From NCBI GenBank assembly GCA_022710725.1, contig JAKLGK010000006.1, positions 124,001 through 188,000 of the forward strand: a stretch of 64,000 nucleotides of DNA. The letters are read 5' to 3'. The notes under the pieces were generated by a model, which saw only the letters and a list, made by a program, of their open reading frames with translations, was not told the DNA's origin and ran no database searches. Of this stretch, positions 8,699 through 18,108 are shown in pieces; within the stretch, counting starts at the first letter, position 1; each line of letters begins with the position of its first letter. Origin of the DNA: Verrucomicrobiota bacterium (GTDB taxonomy: Bacteria > Verrucomicrobiota > Kiritimatiellia > CAIQIC01 > JAGNIJ01). The position numbers and the translations under genes are program-made.

Positions 8699-11629
8699 AT
8701 GAAGCGTAACGGAAACACGGTGGCGCGGGGGGTGGTCGCGGCCGGCCTTCTGCTGGCCGCCGCCGGGCCGGGCCGCGCCGCGGAGGCCGTCCGGGTCGGC
8801 GCCTACGAGAACCTGCCCAAGATCTACTCGCTGCCCGACGGCCGCGTCAGCGGGTTTTTCCCCGCCATCCTCGAACACATCGCCGGCCAGGAAGGCTGGA
8901 CGATCGAGTACCGCAAGGGCACGTGGAAGGAGTGCCTGGACCGCCTGGAGCGCGGCGAGATCGACGTGATGCCGGACGTGGCCCTGACGCCGGAGCGCCA
9001 GCAGAAGTTCGAGTTCACCGAGGAGACGGCGCTGATCAGCTGGGCGGTGATCTACACGCGGCCGGACGTGGTCGTGCAGTCGTTCCTGGACCTGGCGGAC
9101 CGGCGCATCGCCCTCATGAGGGGCAGCGTATACACGAGCGGCACGGGCAGCCTGCCGGAGCTGCTCGCGAAGTTCGACATCCGCGCGGAGTACGTGGAGT
9201 TCGAATCCTACCGGGACGTCTTCCAGGCGGTGAGCCGGCGCGAGGCGGACGCGGGCGTGGTGAACAACATCTTCGGCTCGTACTTCGAGAAGGAATACAA
9301 CGTGGCGCGCTCGCCGGTGCTGTTCAGCCCGTCGCAGCTGCGGTTCGCCTTCCCCAAGGGCTCGTCGCAGGGCGCGCGCCTCAAAGTCGCGCTCGACAGG
9401 AGGTTGCGCGAGCTCAAGGTCGACCCGCAGTCGTTCTATTACCGCGCCATGGATACGCATCTCTACGGGGCGCCGCACGGCGAGACGCCCGCCGCGGCCG
9501 CGGATTGGACGGCGGTGTTGACGGACGGGGAGAAGAACTGGCTGCGCCGGCATCCGGTGATCCGCGTCGGGATCGATCCCGAATTCTACCCGTTTGAGTT
9601 CCGCGGGCCGCGGGGCGAGTACCAGGGGATCGCGTCGGACTATGTGCGCCTGTTCAACGAGCGGCTGGGCCTGAACCTGCGCCTGGTCGAGGGCCTGGCC
9701 TGGACGGCGGCCGTGGCCGGCGTCCGGAGCGGGACGATCGACGTGCTCCCCTGCGTCGGCCGAACCCTGGAGCGCGAGCAGTGGCTCCGGTTCTCCCAGC
9801 CCTACATCCGCTTCCAGCGCGTGATCATGACCCGGCTCGACATGCCGTTCCTGGCCGGGCTCAAGGACCTCGAATCGCTGCGCGTCGGCGTGCAGAGCGG
9901 CACGTCGCATGAGGGTTTCCTGCGGGAGAACAGCCCGGCCGAACCCGTGCTGTTCGGCTCGCTGGAGGAGAGCCTGCTGGCGCTCTCCGGCGGCAAGGTG
10001 GACGCCGTGGTGGCCAACCTGGCGTCGGCGGCGTACTGGATCCGCAAGTTGAACCTGATCAATCTCAAGGTGGCCGCGCCCGCCTCGCCGGAGCAATACA
10101 CGCTGCACTTCGCCGTGCGCAAGGACTGGCCGGAACTGCTCGGCATCCTGAACAAGGCCCTGGACCTGGTCACCGCGGACCAGCAGCGCGAGATCGAGCA
10201 GCGGTGGGTTGCGGTGGAGTACAAGCCGGGGATCGAGCGCCGCGTGGTGTGGCGCATCGGCCTGCGGATCGCGGTCGGGGTGGCCGTGGTGCTACTGGTG
10301 ATCCTCTTCTGGAACCTCCGCCTGAAGAAGGAGATCGGGCGGCGGCGGGAGATCGAGCGGCGGCTGAACTACCGCGAGCGCTTCGAGCGGCTCGTGGCGG
10401 AGACTTCGTCGCGGCTCGTCGCTGTCAAGCCGGCGGAGATGGACCGGCATATCCAGGTCGCGCTGGCGGAGATCGCCTGCTTCACCGGGACCGCCGCCGG
10501 CTACCTGTACGCCTTCGGGCCGCAGGAGCGCGCGGAGCGGACCCACGCGGCCGGCGATCTGGAGGCCCTCCGCGCGGCGGAGCCGGGCGACCGGGACGAG
10601 GAGTGGCTAGCGCGCCTGCGCGCCGGCCGCCCCGTGACGGTCTCGGCCCGGGCGGACGGGGAGGAGCACCTGGTCCGGCCCATCCGCGGCCGCGTGGTTG
10701 AGGTGCCGTGCGCGACGGAGGAGCAGGTGACCGGCTTCCTGGGGCTCCTGGACACGCGGCCGGAGGCGCCGCCGTGGTCGGACGAGGATATCAGCCTGCT
10801 GCGGCTCACGGGCGAAATGCTCTCCAGCGCCCTGCGGCGGAAGCAGATCGAGGAGAACCTGGAACGCTACGCCGTGGAGCTGGAGCGGGCCAACCGGCAG
10901 CTGCAGGACCTCGACCAGCTCAAGAGCCTGTTCATCGCCTCCGTCTCGCACGAACTGCGCACGCCGCTGAATTCCATCATCGGCTTCACCGGCGTAATTC
11001 TGAAGGGCATGGCCGGCGAGCTGAACGATAAACAGCGCGACCAGCTGCAGCGGGTCTACCATTCCGCGCAGCACCTGCTGGCCCTGATCACGGACATCAT
11101 CGACATCTCCAAGATCGAGGCCGGGCGCGTGGACGTCTATCCCCAGGTGTTCCGGCTGGACGAGGTCATCCGGGAGGCGGTGGAGTCCATCCGGCCGCAG
11201 GCGGAGGTGAAGTCCCTGCGCGTGGAGTGCGGGCCGCTGCCCGAGCTGGAGGTGTTCACGGACCGCAAGCGGCTGCGGCAGTGCCTGCTGAACTACTTGA
11301 GCAACGCGGTGAAGTATACCGAGGCGGGCTCCGTGCGGGTGGAGGCGCGGGACCTGAGCGAGCGATTTGAGGTCGCGGTCAGCGACACGGGCATCGGCAT
11401 CTCGCCGGAAGAGCAGGCCAAGCTGTTCGAACCGTTCGTGCGGCTGGATTCGCACCTGCGGATCAAGGCCGGCGGGACGGGCCTCGGGCTGTACCTGACC
11501 CGCAAGATCGCCCGGGAGATCCTGCTCGGCGAGATCGAGGTCCGGAGCGAGAAGAACCGGGGCAGCACTTTCATTCTGCGGGCGCCGCGGCGGCGGCCGG
11601 CCCAACCGGGGGAGGAGAAGCCGTCATGA
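8699..11629 (+). CDS. Sensor histidine kinase with two periplasmic solute-binding domains
   Basis: The 976-residue protein has a signal segment (MKRNGNTVARGVVAAGLLLA), then two type-3 periplasmic binding protein domains at about 30-262 and 277-505. A membrane helix follows near 521-542 (VAVVLLVILFWNL), then a GAF-like region at about 575-705 and a coiled linker. The HisKA domain has phosphoacceptor His751 (SHELRTPLNS), and the ATPase domain carries NYLSNAVKY, DTGIGI and GTGLGL. The layout is like BvgS/EvgS sensors but without built-in receiver or HPt domains. The stop overlaps the next ATG by 4 bases, so the receiver at 11626 is its likely first partner. Ligands are probably amino acids or similar small solutes (family knowledge, not visible here). 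Confidence 0.92.
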   Translation: MKRNGNTVARGVVAAGLLLAAAGPGRAAEAVRVGAYENLPKIYSLPDGRVSGFFPAILEHIAGQEGWTIEYRKGTWKECLDRLERGEIDVMPDVALTPERQQKFEFTEETALISWAVIYTRPDVVVQSFLDLADRRIALMRGSVYTSGTGSLPELLAKFDIRAEYVEFESYRDVFQAVSRREADAGVVNNIFGSYFEKEYNVARSPVLFSPSQLRFAFPKGSSQGARLKVALDRRLRELKVDPQSFYYRAMDTHLYGAPHGETPAAAADWTAVLTDGEKNWLRRHPVIRVGIDPEFYPFEFRGPRGEYQGIASDYVRLFNERLGLNLRLVEGLAWTAAVAGVRSGTIDVLPCVGRTLEREQWLRFSQPYIRFQRVIMTRLDMPFLAGLKDLESLRVGVQSGTSHEGFLRENSPAEPVLFGSLEESLLALSGGKVDAVVANLASAAYWIRKLNLINLKVAAPASPEQYTLHFAVRKDWPELLGILNKALDLVTADQQREIEQRWVAVEYKPGIERRVVWRIGLRIAVGVAVVLLVILFWNLRLKKEIGRRREIERRLNYRERFERLVAETSSRLVAVKPAEMDRHIQVALAEIACFTGTAAGYLYAFGPQERAERTHAAGDLEALRAAEPGDRDEEWLARLRAGRPVTVSARADGEEHLVRPIRGRVVEVPCATEEQVTGFLGLLDTRPEAPPWSDEDISLLRLTGEMLSSALRRKQIEENLERYAVELERANRQLQDLDQLKSLFIASVSHELRTPLNSIIGFTGVILKGMAGELNDKQRDQLQRVYHSAQHLLALITDIIDISKIEAGRVDVYPQVFRLDEVIREAVESIRPQAEVKSLRVECGPLPELEVFTDRKRLRQCLLNYLSNAVKYTEAGSVRVEARDLSERFEVAVSDTGIGISPEEQAKLFEPFVRLDSHLRIKAGGTGLGLYLTRKIAREILLGEIEVRSEKNRGSTFILRAPRRRPAQPGEEKPS

Positions 11630-11997
11630 AACGCGTGCTGGTCATCGAGGACAACGAGAACAACATGGAGCTGATCACGTTCATCCTGGAGACGCACGGC
11701 TGCTCGGTCCTCAAGGCCGTGTGCGGGCGGGAGGGCGTGGAGAAGGCCCTGCGGGAGCGGCCGGATTTCATCGTCCTGGACATCCAGCTTCCGGACATCC
11801 TGGGCACGGAGGTGTTGAAGCGCATCCGGGCCGAGGAGGCCGGGCGCCATATCCCGATCATCGCCATGACCTCTTATGCCATGGCCGGCGACGAGCAGCG
11901 GCTGCTGGCGGCCGGCTGCAACGGGTACATCGAGAAGCCCATCGATCCGGAACGGGTCATCGGTCAGATCACGCGCATCGTGGGAGAACTGTCATGA
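11626..11997 (+). CDS. Single-domain response regulator
   Basis: A 123-residue CheY-like receiver with E8-D9 and phosphoacceptor D52 (IVLDIQLPD). MTSYA and IEKPID supply the switch Ser/Thr and the conserved Lys. It resembles DivK-type receivers (EDNENNMEL). It overlaps the kinase gene by ATGA on the 5' side and the next receiver-PAS gene in the same way on the 3' side, so the three proteins are probably made together and form a phosphorelay. Confidence 0.92.
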   Translation: MKRVLVIEDNENNMELITFILETHGCSVLKAVCGREGVEKALRERPDFIVLDIQLPDILGTEVLKRIRAEEAGRHIPIIAMTSYAMAGDEQRLLAAGCNGYIEKPIDPERVIGQITRIVGELS

Positions 11998-12995
11998 AAA
12001 TACTCGTGGTGGAAGACGACGAGAACTCGCGGGTGCTGCAGCACACGATCCTGGAGGGCAACGGCTACGAGGTCGTCAGCGCCCGGAACGGCCGCGAGGC
12101 CCTGGAGCGGCTGAAGGAGGCGATCCCGGACCTGATCGTTTCCGACATCATGATGCCGGACATGGACGGCTATGCCTTGTGCCGGACGCTCAAGAGCGAC
12201 CCCGTCCTCGCCCGCATACCGCTTGTGATCTACTCGGCCACGTTCACCACGGAGGAGGATCAGCAACTCGCCCGGGAGTTCGGCGCGGACCTGTTTCTCG
12301 TGAAGCCCATGGACCAGGACGCGTTTATGGAGCAGATCCGCCGGGTCCTGGCCTCGGGCGTCCGCACGGCGCCTGTCCGGCGTCCGTCGGCCCGGGACAA
12401 GGATCGCCTGGATGCCCAGTACATCGCGACCATCGCCCGGAAGCTGGACAAGAAGGTCCTGGAGCTCAACGACGCGCGGGCCCGGCTGCGGTCCAGCGAG
12501 GAGCGCAGCCGCCTGTTCCTGGACGCCATCGCGGACATGGCCTTCATCAAGGATGAAGCCTTCCGGCTCTGGTACGTGAACGACGCCTACGCGGCGTTTC
12601 ACGGGCGGCCGGTCGAGGCCATCCTGGGCCGTACCGATTACGAGCTCTCGCCCCGGGAGGCGGCGGATCGCTGGCGCGCGAGCGACCGGCAGGTGCTGGA
12701 GACCGGCCGCCCCGCGACCGACCACGACGAGCGCAACGGGCGCATGTACGAGACGCGGAAGTTCCCCGTTCCGCTGGAGGGCGGGAAGACCGGTATCGGC
12801 GGCCTGGTCCGCGACGTGACCGATCAGAAAAGGATGGAGGCGGCCGTGCGCGACCAGCTGGACGAGTTGCGCCGCTGGCACGACGGCACGATGGGCCGTG
12901 AAATGCGGGTGATCGAGCTGAAGAACGAGGTGAACGAGCTGCTGGCCCGGCTGGGTGAACCGCCCCGCTACGGCGCGGCCGACGGCGAGGAGTAA
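11994..12995 (+). CDS. Receiver-PAS signalling protein without catalytic domain
   Basis: The 333-residue protein has a receiver at 1-120 (phosphoacceptor D51 in IVSDIMMPD, Lys in LVKPMD), a coiled linker and a PAS domain at about 165-290 (AIADMAFIKDEAF, FHGRPVEAILGRTDYEL, GLVRDVTDQKR). It ends with a helical tail DELRRWHDGTMGREMRVIEL. That tail normally joins a PAS domain to a histidine kinase or cyclase, but here the protein stops. It may therefore act as an adaptor between the kinases on either side, or be a kinase that lost its catalytic half. It overlaps the previous gene by ATGA, with a 32-base gap to the hybrid kinase. Confidence 0.85.
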   Translation: MKILVVEDDENSRVLQHTILEGNGYEVVSARNGREALERLKEAIPDLIVSDIMMPDMDGYALCRTLKSDPVLARIPLVIYSATFTTEEDQQLAREFGADLFLVKPMDQDAFMEQIRRVLASGVRTAPVRRPSARDKDRLDAQYIATIARKLDKKVLELNDARARLRSSEERSRLFLDAIADMAFIKDEAFRLWYVNDAYAAFHGRPVEAILGRTDYELSPREAADRWRASDRQVLETGRPATDHDERNGRMYETRKFPVPLEGGKTGIGGLVRDVTDQKRMEAAVRDQLDELRRWHDGTMGREMRVIELKNEVNELLARLGEPPRYGAADGEE

Positions 12996-13027
12996 CGGGG
13001 CGCCCGGATGGCGAGGAGAGAGCGACG

Positions 13028-16000
13028 ATGAAACTGGGTTCGCGAGTACTGCTGGCGCTGGGCCCGTCCCTGGCCGTGCTGTTCATCGTGTTGTACGCAG
13101 TGGGCACCCACGGGCTTCGCGCCGGATTCGCCGACCTGGAGCAGCGTTTTGCGCTGCAGAATGTCCAGCAGGTCCAATGGGCCGTCGAGGCGGAGGGCCG
13201 CCACCTGGACCGCTCGGTCGCGGACTGGGCGTTCTGGGACGACACCTACGCGTTCGTGGAGGACCGGAACGAAGCCTTCATCGAATCCAACCTGACACTG
13301 GACACGTTCCAGTCGCTCGGCATCCGGCTCCTGATCATCGTGGACCCGTCTGGCGCCGTGGTCTGGGGCGGGATTAGGGATCCGGAAAGCAGCGCGGTGC
13401 GCCCGCTGCCGGACGACGCGGCGCGCTGGCTGGCGCCTGGCGCGCCCCTGGCCCGCGGGGAGGAGGGCGATTGGAGCCTGGCGGGGCTCATGAGCCTGGC
13501 GGGGGAGCCCCTGGTCGTGGCGGCCCGTCCGATCCTGACCAGCCAGCGGGAAGGCCCGCCGCGCGGGACGGTGGTGATGGGACGCGCCCTCGATGCCGCC
13601 TGGTTCGGGGAACTGGCGGCCATCCTCCATCTGCAGGTGAACGTCTACCCCGCGCGAGCCCTTCCCTCGCACGTCACGGAAAGCGGCGCGTGGCCCGCGC
13701 TGCTGCGCGGCGCCCCGGCCGCCATCCTGCCGCTGGACGAGAACACGATGCGCGCCTACGCGCTCCTGCGCGACCTGGAAAAGCAACCGGCGGCGGTCAT
13801 CGAGATCCGCCGGCCGCGCATGATATACGCCGTGGGGCTGCGCATCGCCCGGTTCGGCCGGCTCATGCTGGGCCTGGTGGCCCTCGTTTTTATCAGCGCC
13901 ATCGTCGTCTTGTTGAGGAGGCTTGTCTCGCGGCCGCTGGCGAACTTGCGGCGGGATATCGATGAGGTGTCCGCCTCGCCGGGCTTCACGCGGCGGGTGC
14001 CGCGGAGGGGACCGAGCGAACTGGCCGGCGTCGCGGACCATATCAACCGCCTCCTCGATCTGGTGGCGGAATCGCACCGCTTTCTCGACTCGATCATCGA
14101 GAATATTCCGAACATGATCTTCATCAAGGACGCCCGCGAACTGCGGTTCGTCCGCTTCAACCGCGCGGGGGAGGACCTGTTGGGCACAACCCGGGAGGAA
14201 CTCATCGGCCGGAGCGACCGCGATATCTTCCCGAAGGAACAGGCCGACTTCTTCATCGCCAAGGACCGGGAAGTCCTGGAGGGGAGGAAGCCTCTCGATA
14301 TCCCGGAGGAACGGTTGCAGACGCGCCGCAAGGGCGCGCGGATACTCCACACCCGCAAGGTACCGGTCCTCAACGAGCGGGGGGAACCCGAGTACATGCT
14401 GGGCATCTCCGAGGACATCACCGAGTGGAAGCGGGTCGACGAGCAGCGGCGCGCGACGGAGGCGGAGATGCAACGCCTGCTCGAGGCCGCGCGCAAATCG
14501 CGCAAGGCGCTCTTGAGCGTCGTGGAGGACCAGAAGCGCACGCAGGCCTCGCTGACGGCCCTGTCCTTTCGCCAGGAGGCCCTGCTGTCCGCCATCCCGG
14601 ACATCGTCATGGAAGTGGACGCCCGCCAGGTCTATACGTGGGCCAACCCGGCTGGCCTGGCGTTCTTCGGCGCGGACGTCGTCGGCCGGTCGGCGTCCTC
14701 CTATTTCGCGGGCGAGCAATCCACCGAGGACCTGGTGAAACCCGTGTTCGAAGGCTCCCGCGAGGTGGTCTACGTGGAAAGCTGGCAGCGCCGGCAGGAC
14801 GGCCAGAAGCGGCTGCTGGCCTGGTGGTGCCGCGGGCTCAAGAACGACCGGGGCGAGGTGATCGGGGCGATCTCCACCGCGCGGGACATCACCGAGCAGA
14901 GCGTGCTGGAGGAGCAGGTCCGCCAGATCCAGAAGATCGAGGCCATCGGCCGGCTCGCCGGCGGCGTCTCGCACGATTTCAACAACATGCTGGGCGTCAT
15001 CATCGGCCACGCCGAGATGGCCATGGAATCGATCGAACCCGGGCAGCCGCTGCTCGAAAACCTGCAGGAGATCCTGACCGCGGCGCGGCGATCGGCGGAC
15101 CTGACCCGGCAGTTGCTGGCCTTCGCCCGCAAGCAGACCATCACGCCCCGCGTGCTGGACGTCAACGAGACCGTCGCCGGCATGCTCAAGATGCTCCGCC
15201 GCCTAATCGGCGAGGATATCGAACTGGTCTGGGAGCCCGGCCCGGACGTGTGGCCGGTGAAAATGGACCCCGCCCAGATGGACCAGGTGCTGGCCAACCT
15301 CTCGGTCAATGCGCGCGACGCCATGAAAGGCGCCGGCATGCTGACCATTCGCACGGAGAACGTGGTCGTCGAGGAGAGCGATGTCCGGCACCATCCCGGC
15401 TCCTATCCGGGGGAATTCGTCATGCTCACGGTGCGCGACACCGGCACCGGGATGGACAAGGCGACGATGGAGCACATCTTCGAGCCCTTCTTCACCACCA
15501 AGGAGGCGGGCAAGGGCACGGGCCTGGGCCTGTCCACGGTGTTCGGGATCGTGAAGCAGAACCGGGGCTGGATCGAGGTGGCCAGCCGGCCGGGCCAAGG
15601 GGCCACCTTCCGGATCAGCCTGCCCCGCGAACGATCGGCGGCGGAAGAGGAGGCGGTGTCCGCGGAAGGATCGGCCGGCGGCACCGAAACGATCCTGCTG
15701 GTCGAGGACGAGCTGCCGATCCTGAAGCTGGGAGAGAAAATCCTGAAGAAAGCCGGCTACACGGTCCTCGCCGCGCGCGCGCCGGGCGAGGCCATGGCGT
15801 TGGCGGCCGGGCACCCGGGTCGTATCCACCTGCTCATCACGGACGTCGTCATGCCGACGATGAACGGGAAGGATTTGAGGGACAAGCTGGCCGAAACGCG
15901 GCCGGACATGAAGGCGCTGTACATATCCGGTTATACCGCGGATGTCATCGGCCAGCACGGCGTGCTGGACGAGGGCATCCAGTTCCTGCAGAAGCCCTTC

Positions 16001-16057
16001 ACGGGCCGGACGCTCAACGCCAAGGTTCGCGAAGTGCTCGACCGGAAAAAGGCCTGA
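13028..16057 (+). CDS. Hybrid sensor histidine kinase (CHASE4-like, HAMP, two PAS, receiver)
   Basis: The 1009-residue protein has a first membrane helix at about 9-27, then a periplasmic CHASE4-like domain (HLDRSVADWAFWDDTYAFVE) up to about 270. A second helix (LVALVFISAIVVLL) precedes HAMP, PAS 1 at about 352-470 (IIENIPNMIFIKDARELRFV) and PAS 2 at about 515-635. The HisKA domain has His649 (SHDFNNMLGVI) and the ATPase domain DTGTGM and GTGLGLST. The C-terminal receiver has D939 (LLITDVVMPTMNG). The SHDFNNML box is typical of the NtrB/PAS hybrid class. It is the last of four co-oriented signalling genes; no DNA-binding output is encoded nearby. Confidence 0.93.
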   Translation: MKLGSRVLLALGPSLAVLFIVLYAVGTHGLRAGFADLEQRFALQNVQQVQWAVEAEGRHLDRSVADWAFWDDTYAFVEDRNEAFIESNLTLDTFQSLGIRLLIIVDPSGAVVWGGIRDPESSAVRPLPDDAARWLAPGAPLARGEEGDWSLAGLMSLAGEPLVVAARPILTSQREGPPRGTVVMGRALDAAWFGELAAILHLQVNVYPARALPSHVTESGAWPALLRGAPAAILPLDENTMRAYALLRDLEKQPAAVIEIRRPRMIYAVGLRIARFGRLMLGLVALVFISAIVVLLRRLVSRPLANLRRDIDEVSASPGFTRRVPRRGPSELAGVADHINRLLDLVAESHRFLDSIIENIPNMIFIKDARELRFVRFNRAGEDLLGTTREELIGRSDRDIFPKEQADFFIAKDREVLEGRKPLDIPEERLQTRRKGARILHTRKVPVLNERGEPEYMLGISEDITEWKRVDEQRRATEAEMQRLLEAARKSRKALLSVVEDQKRTQASLTALSFRQEALLSAIPDIVMEVDARQVYTWANPAGLAFFGADVVGRSASSYFAGEQSTEDLVKPVFEGSREVVYVESWQRRQDGQKRLLAWWCRGLKNDRGEVIGAISTARDITEQSVLEEQVRQIQKIEAIGRLAGGVSHDFNNMLGVIIGHAEMAMESIEPGQPLLENLQEILTAARRSADLTRQLLAFARKQTITPRVLDVNETVAGMLKMLRRLIGEDIELVWEPGPDVWPVKMDPAQMDQVLANLSVNARDAMKGAGMLTIRTENVVVEESDVRHHPGSYPGEFVMLTVRDTGTGMDKATMEHIFEPFFTTKEAGKGTGLGLSTVFGIVKQNRGWIEVASRPGQGATFRISLPRERSAAEEEAVSAEGSAGGTETILLVEDELPILKLGEKILKKAGYTVLAARAPGEAMALAAGHPGRIHLLITDVVMPTMNGKDLRDKLAETRPDMKALYISGYTADVIGQHGVLDEGIQFLQKPFTGRTLNAKVREVLDRKKA

Positions 16058-16081
16058 CCTTGTTTCTTCGGCCGCGGCGGG

Positions 16082-17146
16082 TCAGGGCGCGGGGACGGTC
16101 TTGTAGATCCGGCCGTCGGCGCTCGTGAACCAGCCGTGATCGAGGTCGCGGAAGGCCATGGCCGTCAGCACCGGCTTCACGTCCATCCACACCGCCCACG
16201 TCGCGCCCGCGTCGCGGGAGAGCAGGACCAGCGAGCCGTCCGCGCCCTTCTGCGCGAGCGCCAGCCCCGTGTCCGGGTCGAGGAAATCCACGTCCACGAT
16301 GTTCCAGTATCCCTGGATGCTGAGGTCTACGGTCTCCCAATCCGAACCGCCGTCGCGGGTGATCCAGAGCCGCCCCGCGTGTCCGCGGTCGGCGCGCATC
16401 CACCCGAAATCGTCCGTGACCATTTCCAGTTCGGCCCAACCGATCTCGCTGGGAAAATCTTTCGTCTTCCACGTCGCGCCGCCGTCCTCCGTGAACGCAT
16501 AGCGGCCGTACGGGCCGACCACCCAGCCGCGGCGGTCATCGCGGAAAAACACGGCGCCGTAGTCGTTGCGCGGGAGGCCGCCCTCGAGCGCCGTCCATGT
16601 CGCGCCGCCGTCGCCGGTGCGGAAGACCTTGGCCCCGCACGTCGGCGGCTGGATCGCGTAGCACTGGCTTCCGACCGCCGAGAGCGAGCCGAAATAGTAG
16701 AAGCCGCGCTCCGGCACCGCGGCGGCCGTCCACGTCGCGCCGCGGTCGGAGGAATGCAGGACCTGCTCGCGGAACAGCAGCCAGCCGTCCGCGGTGGTCG
16801 GGAACAGCACGGCCGAGAAATCCGGGCCGTCCTTCTCCGCGGGCAGGACCGGCGCCCACGTCTCGCCGTTGTCCGTGGAGCGCAGGACGGTGCGCGACTC
16901 GCCGGCGGCCACCAGCGTCAGCGGCTCCTCGTTGGTGGAGGCGGGCGGGACGACCGCGATGTCCAGCAGCGGCGTCTCGCCGCGGAAGGCCGTGCGGACG
17001 GGGCCGTCTTCAACCTCGGGGGTTGGGGCGACGGCCTCTTCCGTCTGTGCGGGCGGCGGGGGCTCGGCCTTTTTACCGCAGGAAACCAGGCCGGAAATTG
17101 CGGCGGCCAGCGCAACGAGGCGACACAGTTCCGTGAGTCTATTCAT
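16082..17146 (-). CDS. Lipoprotein with BNR/sortilin-type (Ycf48-like) propeller repeats
   Basis: The 354-residue protein has the lipobox LVSC (Cys23) after the leader MNRLTELCRLVALAAA and a short Pro/Glu linker. At least six repeats carry the S/T-x-D-x-G-x-T-W signature (STDNGETWAPV, SSDRGATWTAA, TGDGGATWTAL, TEDGGATWKTK, TRDGGSDWETV, SRDAGATWAVW). Such repeats form a beta-propeller as in Ycf48/HCF136 photosystem assembly factors and sialidase-like proteins, although no catalytic residues are evident. It is probably an extracytoplasmic assembly or binding protein. It is convergent with the hybrid kinase gene (24-base gap) and appears to be a single transcription unit. Confidence 0.82.
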   Translation of the reverse strand: MNRLTELCRLVALAAAISGLVSCGKKAEPPPPAQTEEAVAPTPEVEDGPVRTAFRGETPLLDIAVVPPASTNEEPLTLVAAGESRTVLRSTDNGETWAPVLPAEKDGPDFSAVLFPTTADGWLLFREQVLHSSDRGATWTAAAVPERGFYYFGSLSAVGSQCYAIQPPTCGAKVFRTGDGGATWTALEGGLPRNDYGAVFFRDDRRGWVVGPYGRYAFTEDGGATWKTKDFPSEIGWAELEMVTDDFGWMRADRGHAGRLWITRDGGSDWETVDLSIQGYWNIVDVDFLDPDTGLALAQKGADGSLVLLSRDAGATWAVWMDVKPVLTAMAFRDLDHGWFTSADGRIYKTVPAP

Positions 17147-17277
17147 TGCATACTCCCGGAGCGTCTCTAGTCCGCCGCCGCCGGATCGTCAAGCGCGGGT
17201 CGCGACCCGCCCTTCCTGCGCGTGTGTCCGGGATTGCGCGGGCGCCGGCGATCACGCCGCATGCGCGGCGGGGCCCG

Positions 17278-18108
17278 CTACAGCGTCAGGACCTTCCCCG
17301 CGTGGCAAGGCCACAGGCGGCAGGCGGTGTGCTCCGCCAGGTACGCCGCCGCCGCGTCGCCCGTGCAGTGGCCGGGCCCGAGCACGGCCACGTCGTAACG
17401 GGTCAGCGCGGCGGCCGTGGCGGCGAGGCGTTCCTGTGAAGCCGCGGCCAGGTGCATCCCGCCGAGCACGGCGTGGAACTGCCGGGTCCCGGTCAGCTTG
17501 GCAATGTACTCCAGCGTATTGACCACGCCCGAGTGCGCGCAGCCGAGCACGACGACCAGGCCGCGGGCGCACTCCGTCCACAGGGCCTGGTCGTCGGGCA
17601 GCCGGTCGGGCGTCTTTCCCCCGGCGTCCAGGAAGAACGGGCCGCCGACATCCTCGTAGTCCGTCGCCCGCGGGATCTCGCCGGTGGTCCAGACGTTCGG
17701 CGCGACTTCCACCGGTTGCGCGGACCAGGTGACGCGGCCGCCCGCCGCCGCCAGCGCCGCGCGGGCCGGCGCCGGCATGCCGATGGCGCGGACGCCGTCC
17801 CGCAGGCTGTACCGCTCCTTCCCGGCCTCCGGGTCGAGCACGACGCAGGCGCTGCGGTTCTGCTCCAGGAACCAGGCCAGGCCGCCGGTATGATCGTAGT
17901 GCCCGTGGCTCAAGACCACGGCGCGGGCATCGGCCACGGGAATGTTCAGCGCTGCCGCGTTGGACGGCAGGGCCGGGCCCTGGCCCGTGTCGAACAGCAC
18001 CGGCCCCGCCGGGGTTTCGATCCAGAGCGAGAGCCCGTGTTCGGCGGCGAGGTTCGGCGCTCCGGCACCGTTCTCGACCAGCACGGTGATGCGCACCGCG
18101 TCGTTCAT
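17278..18108 (-). CDS. Metallo-beta-lactamase-fold hydrolase
   Basis: The 276-residue protein carries the metal motif HGHYDHTGG at about 73-81, plus GCAHSG and GGMHL later. This matches the subfamily related to archaeal ribofuranosyl-aminobenzene phosphate synthase, often annotated as MBL-fold metallohydrolase. Its start overlaps the stop of the upstream cysteine-desulfidase-like gene (ATGA). It is the last gene of the 13-gene run that begins at 25292. Its substrate is unknown. The start at 18108 is set by the overlap and the protein-like sequence MNDAVRITVLVENGAG. Confidence 0.85.
   Translation of the reverse strand: MNDAVRITVLVENGAGAPNLAAEHGLSLWIETPAGPVLFDTGQGPALPSNAAALNIPVADARAVVLSHGHYDHTGGLAWFLEQNRSACVVLDPEAGKERYSLRDGVRAIGMPAPARAALAAAGGRVTWSAQPVEVAPNVWTTGEIPRATDYEDVGGPFFLDAGGKTPDRLPDDQALWTECARGLVVVLGCAHSGVVNTLEYIAKLTGTRQFHAVLGGMHLAAASQERLAATAAALTRYDVAVLGPGHCTGDAAAAYLAEHTACRLWPCHAGKVLTL

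Noticed and set aside
9199-9207. GTTCGAATC, the T-loop sequence of tRNA genes
   Set aside because: It lies inside the kinase coding region (residues EFES) and no cloverleaf arms surround it.
12968-15010. A 680-codon minus-strand frame opposite the hybrid kinase
   Set aside because: No domain is recognisable and the plus strand encodes an unambiguous kinase.
17195-17210. GCGGGTCGCGACCCGC palindrome as operator or terminator
   Set aside because: It lies between two minus-strand genes but has no T-tract, no promoter boxes and no second copy.
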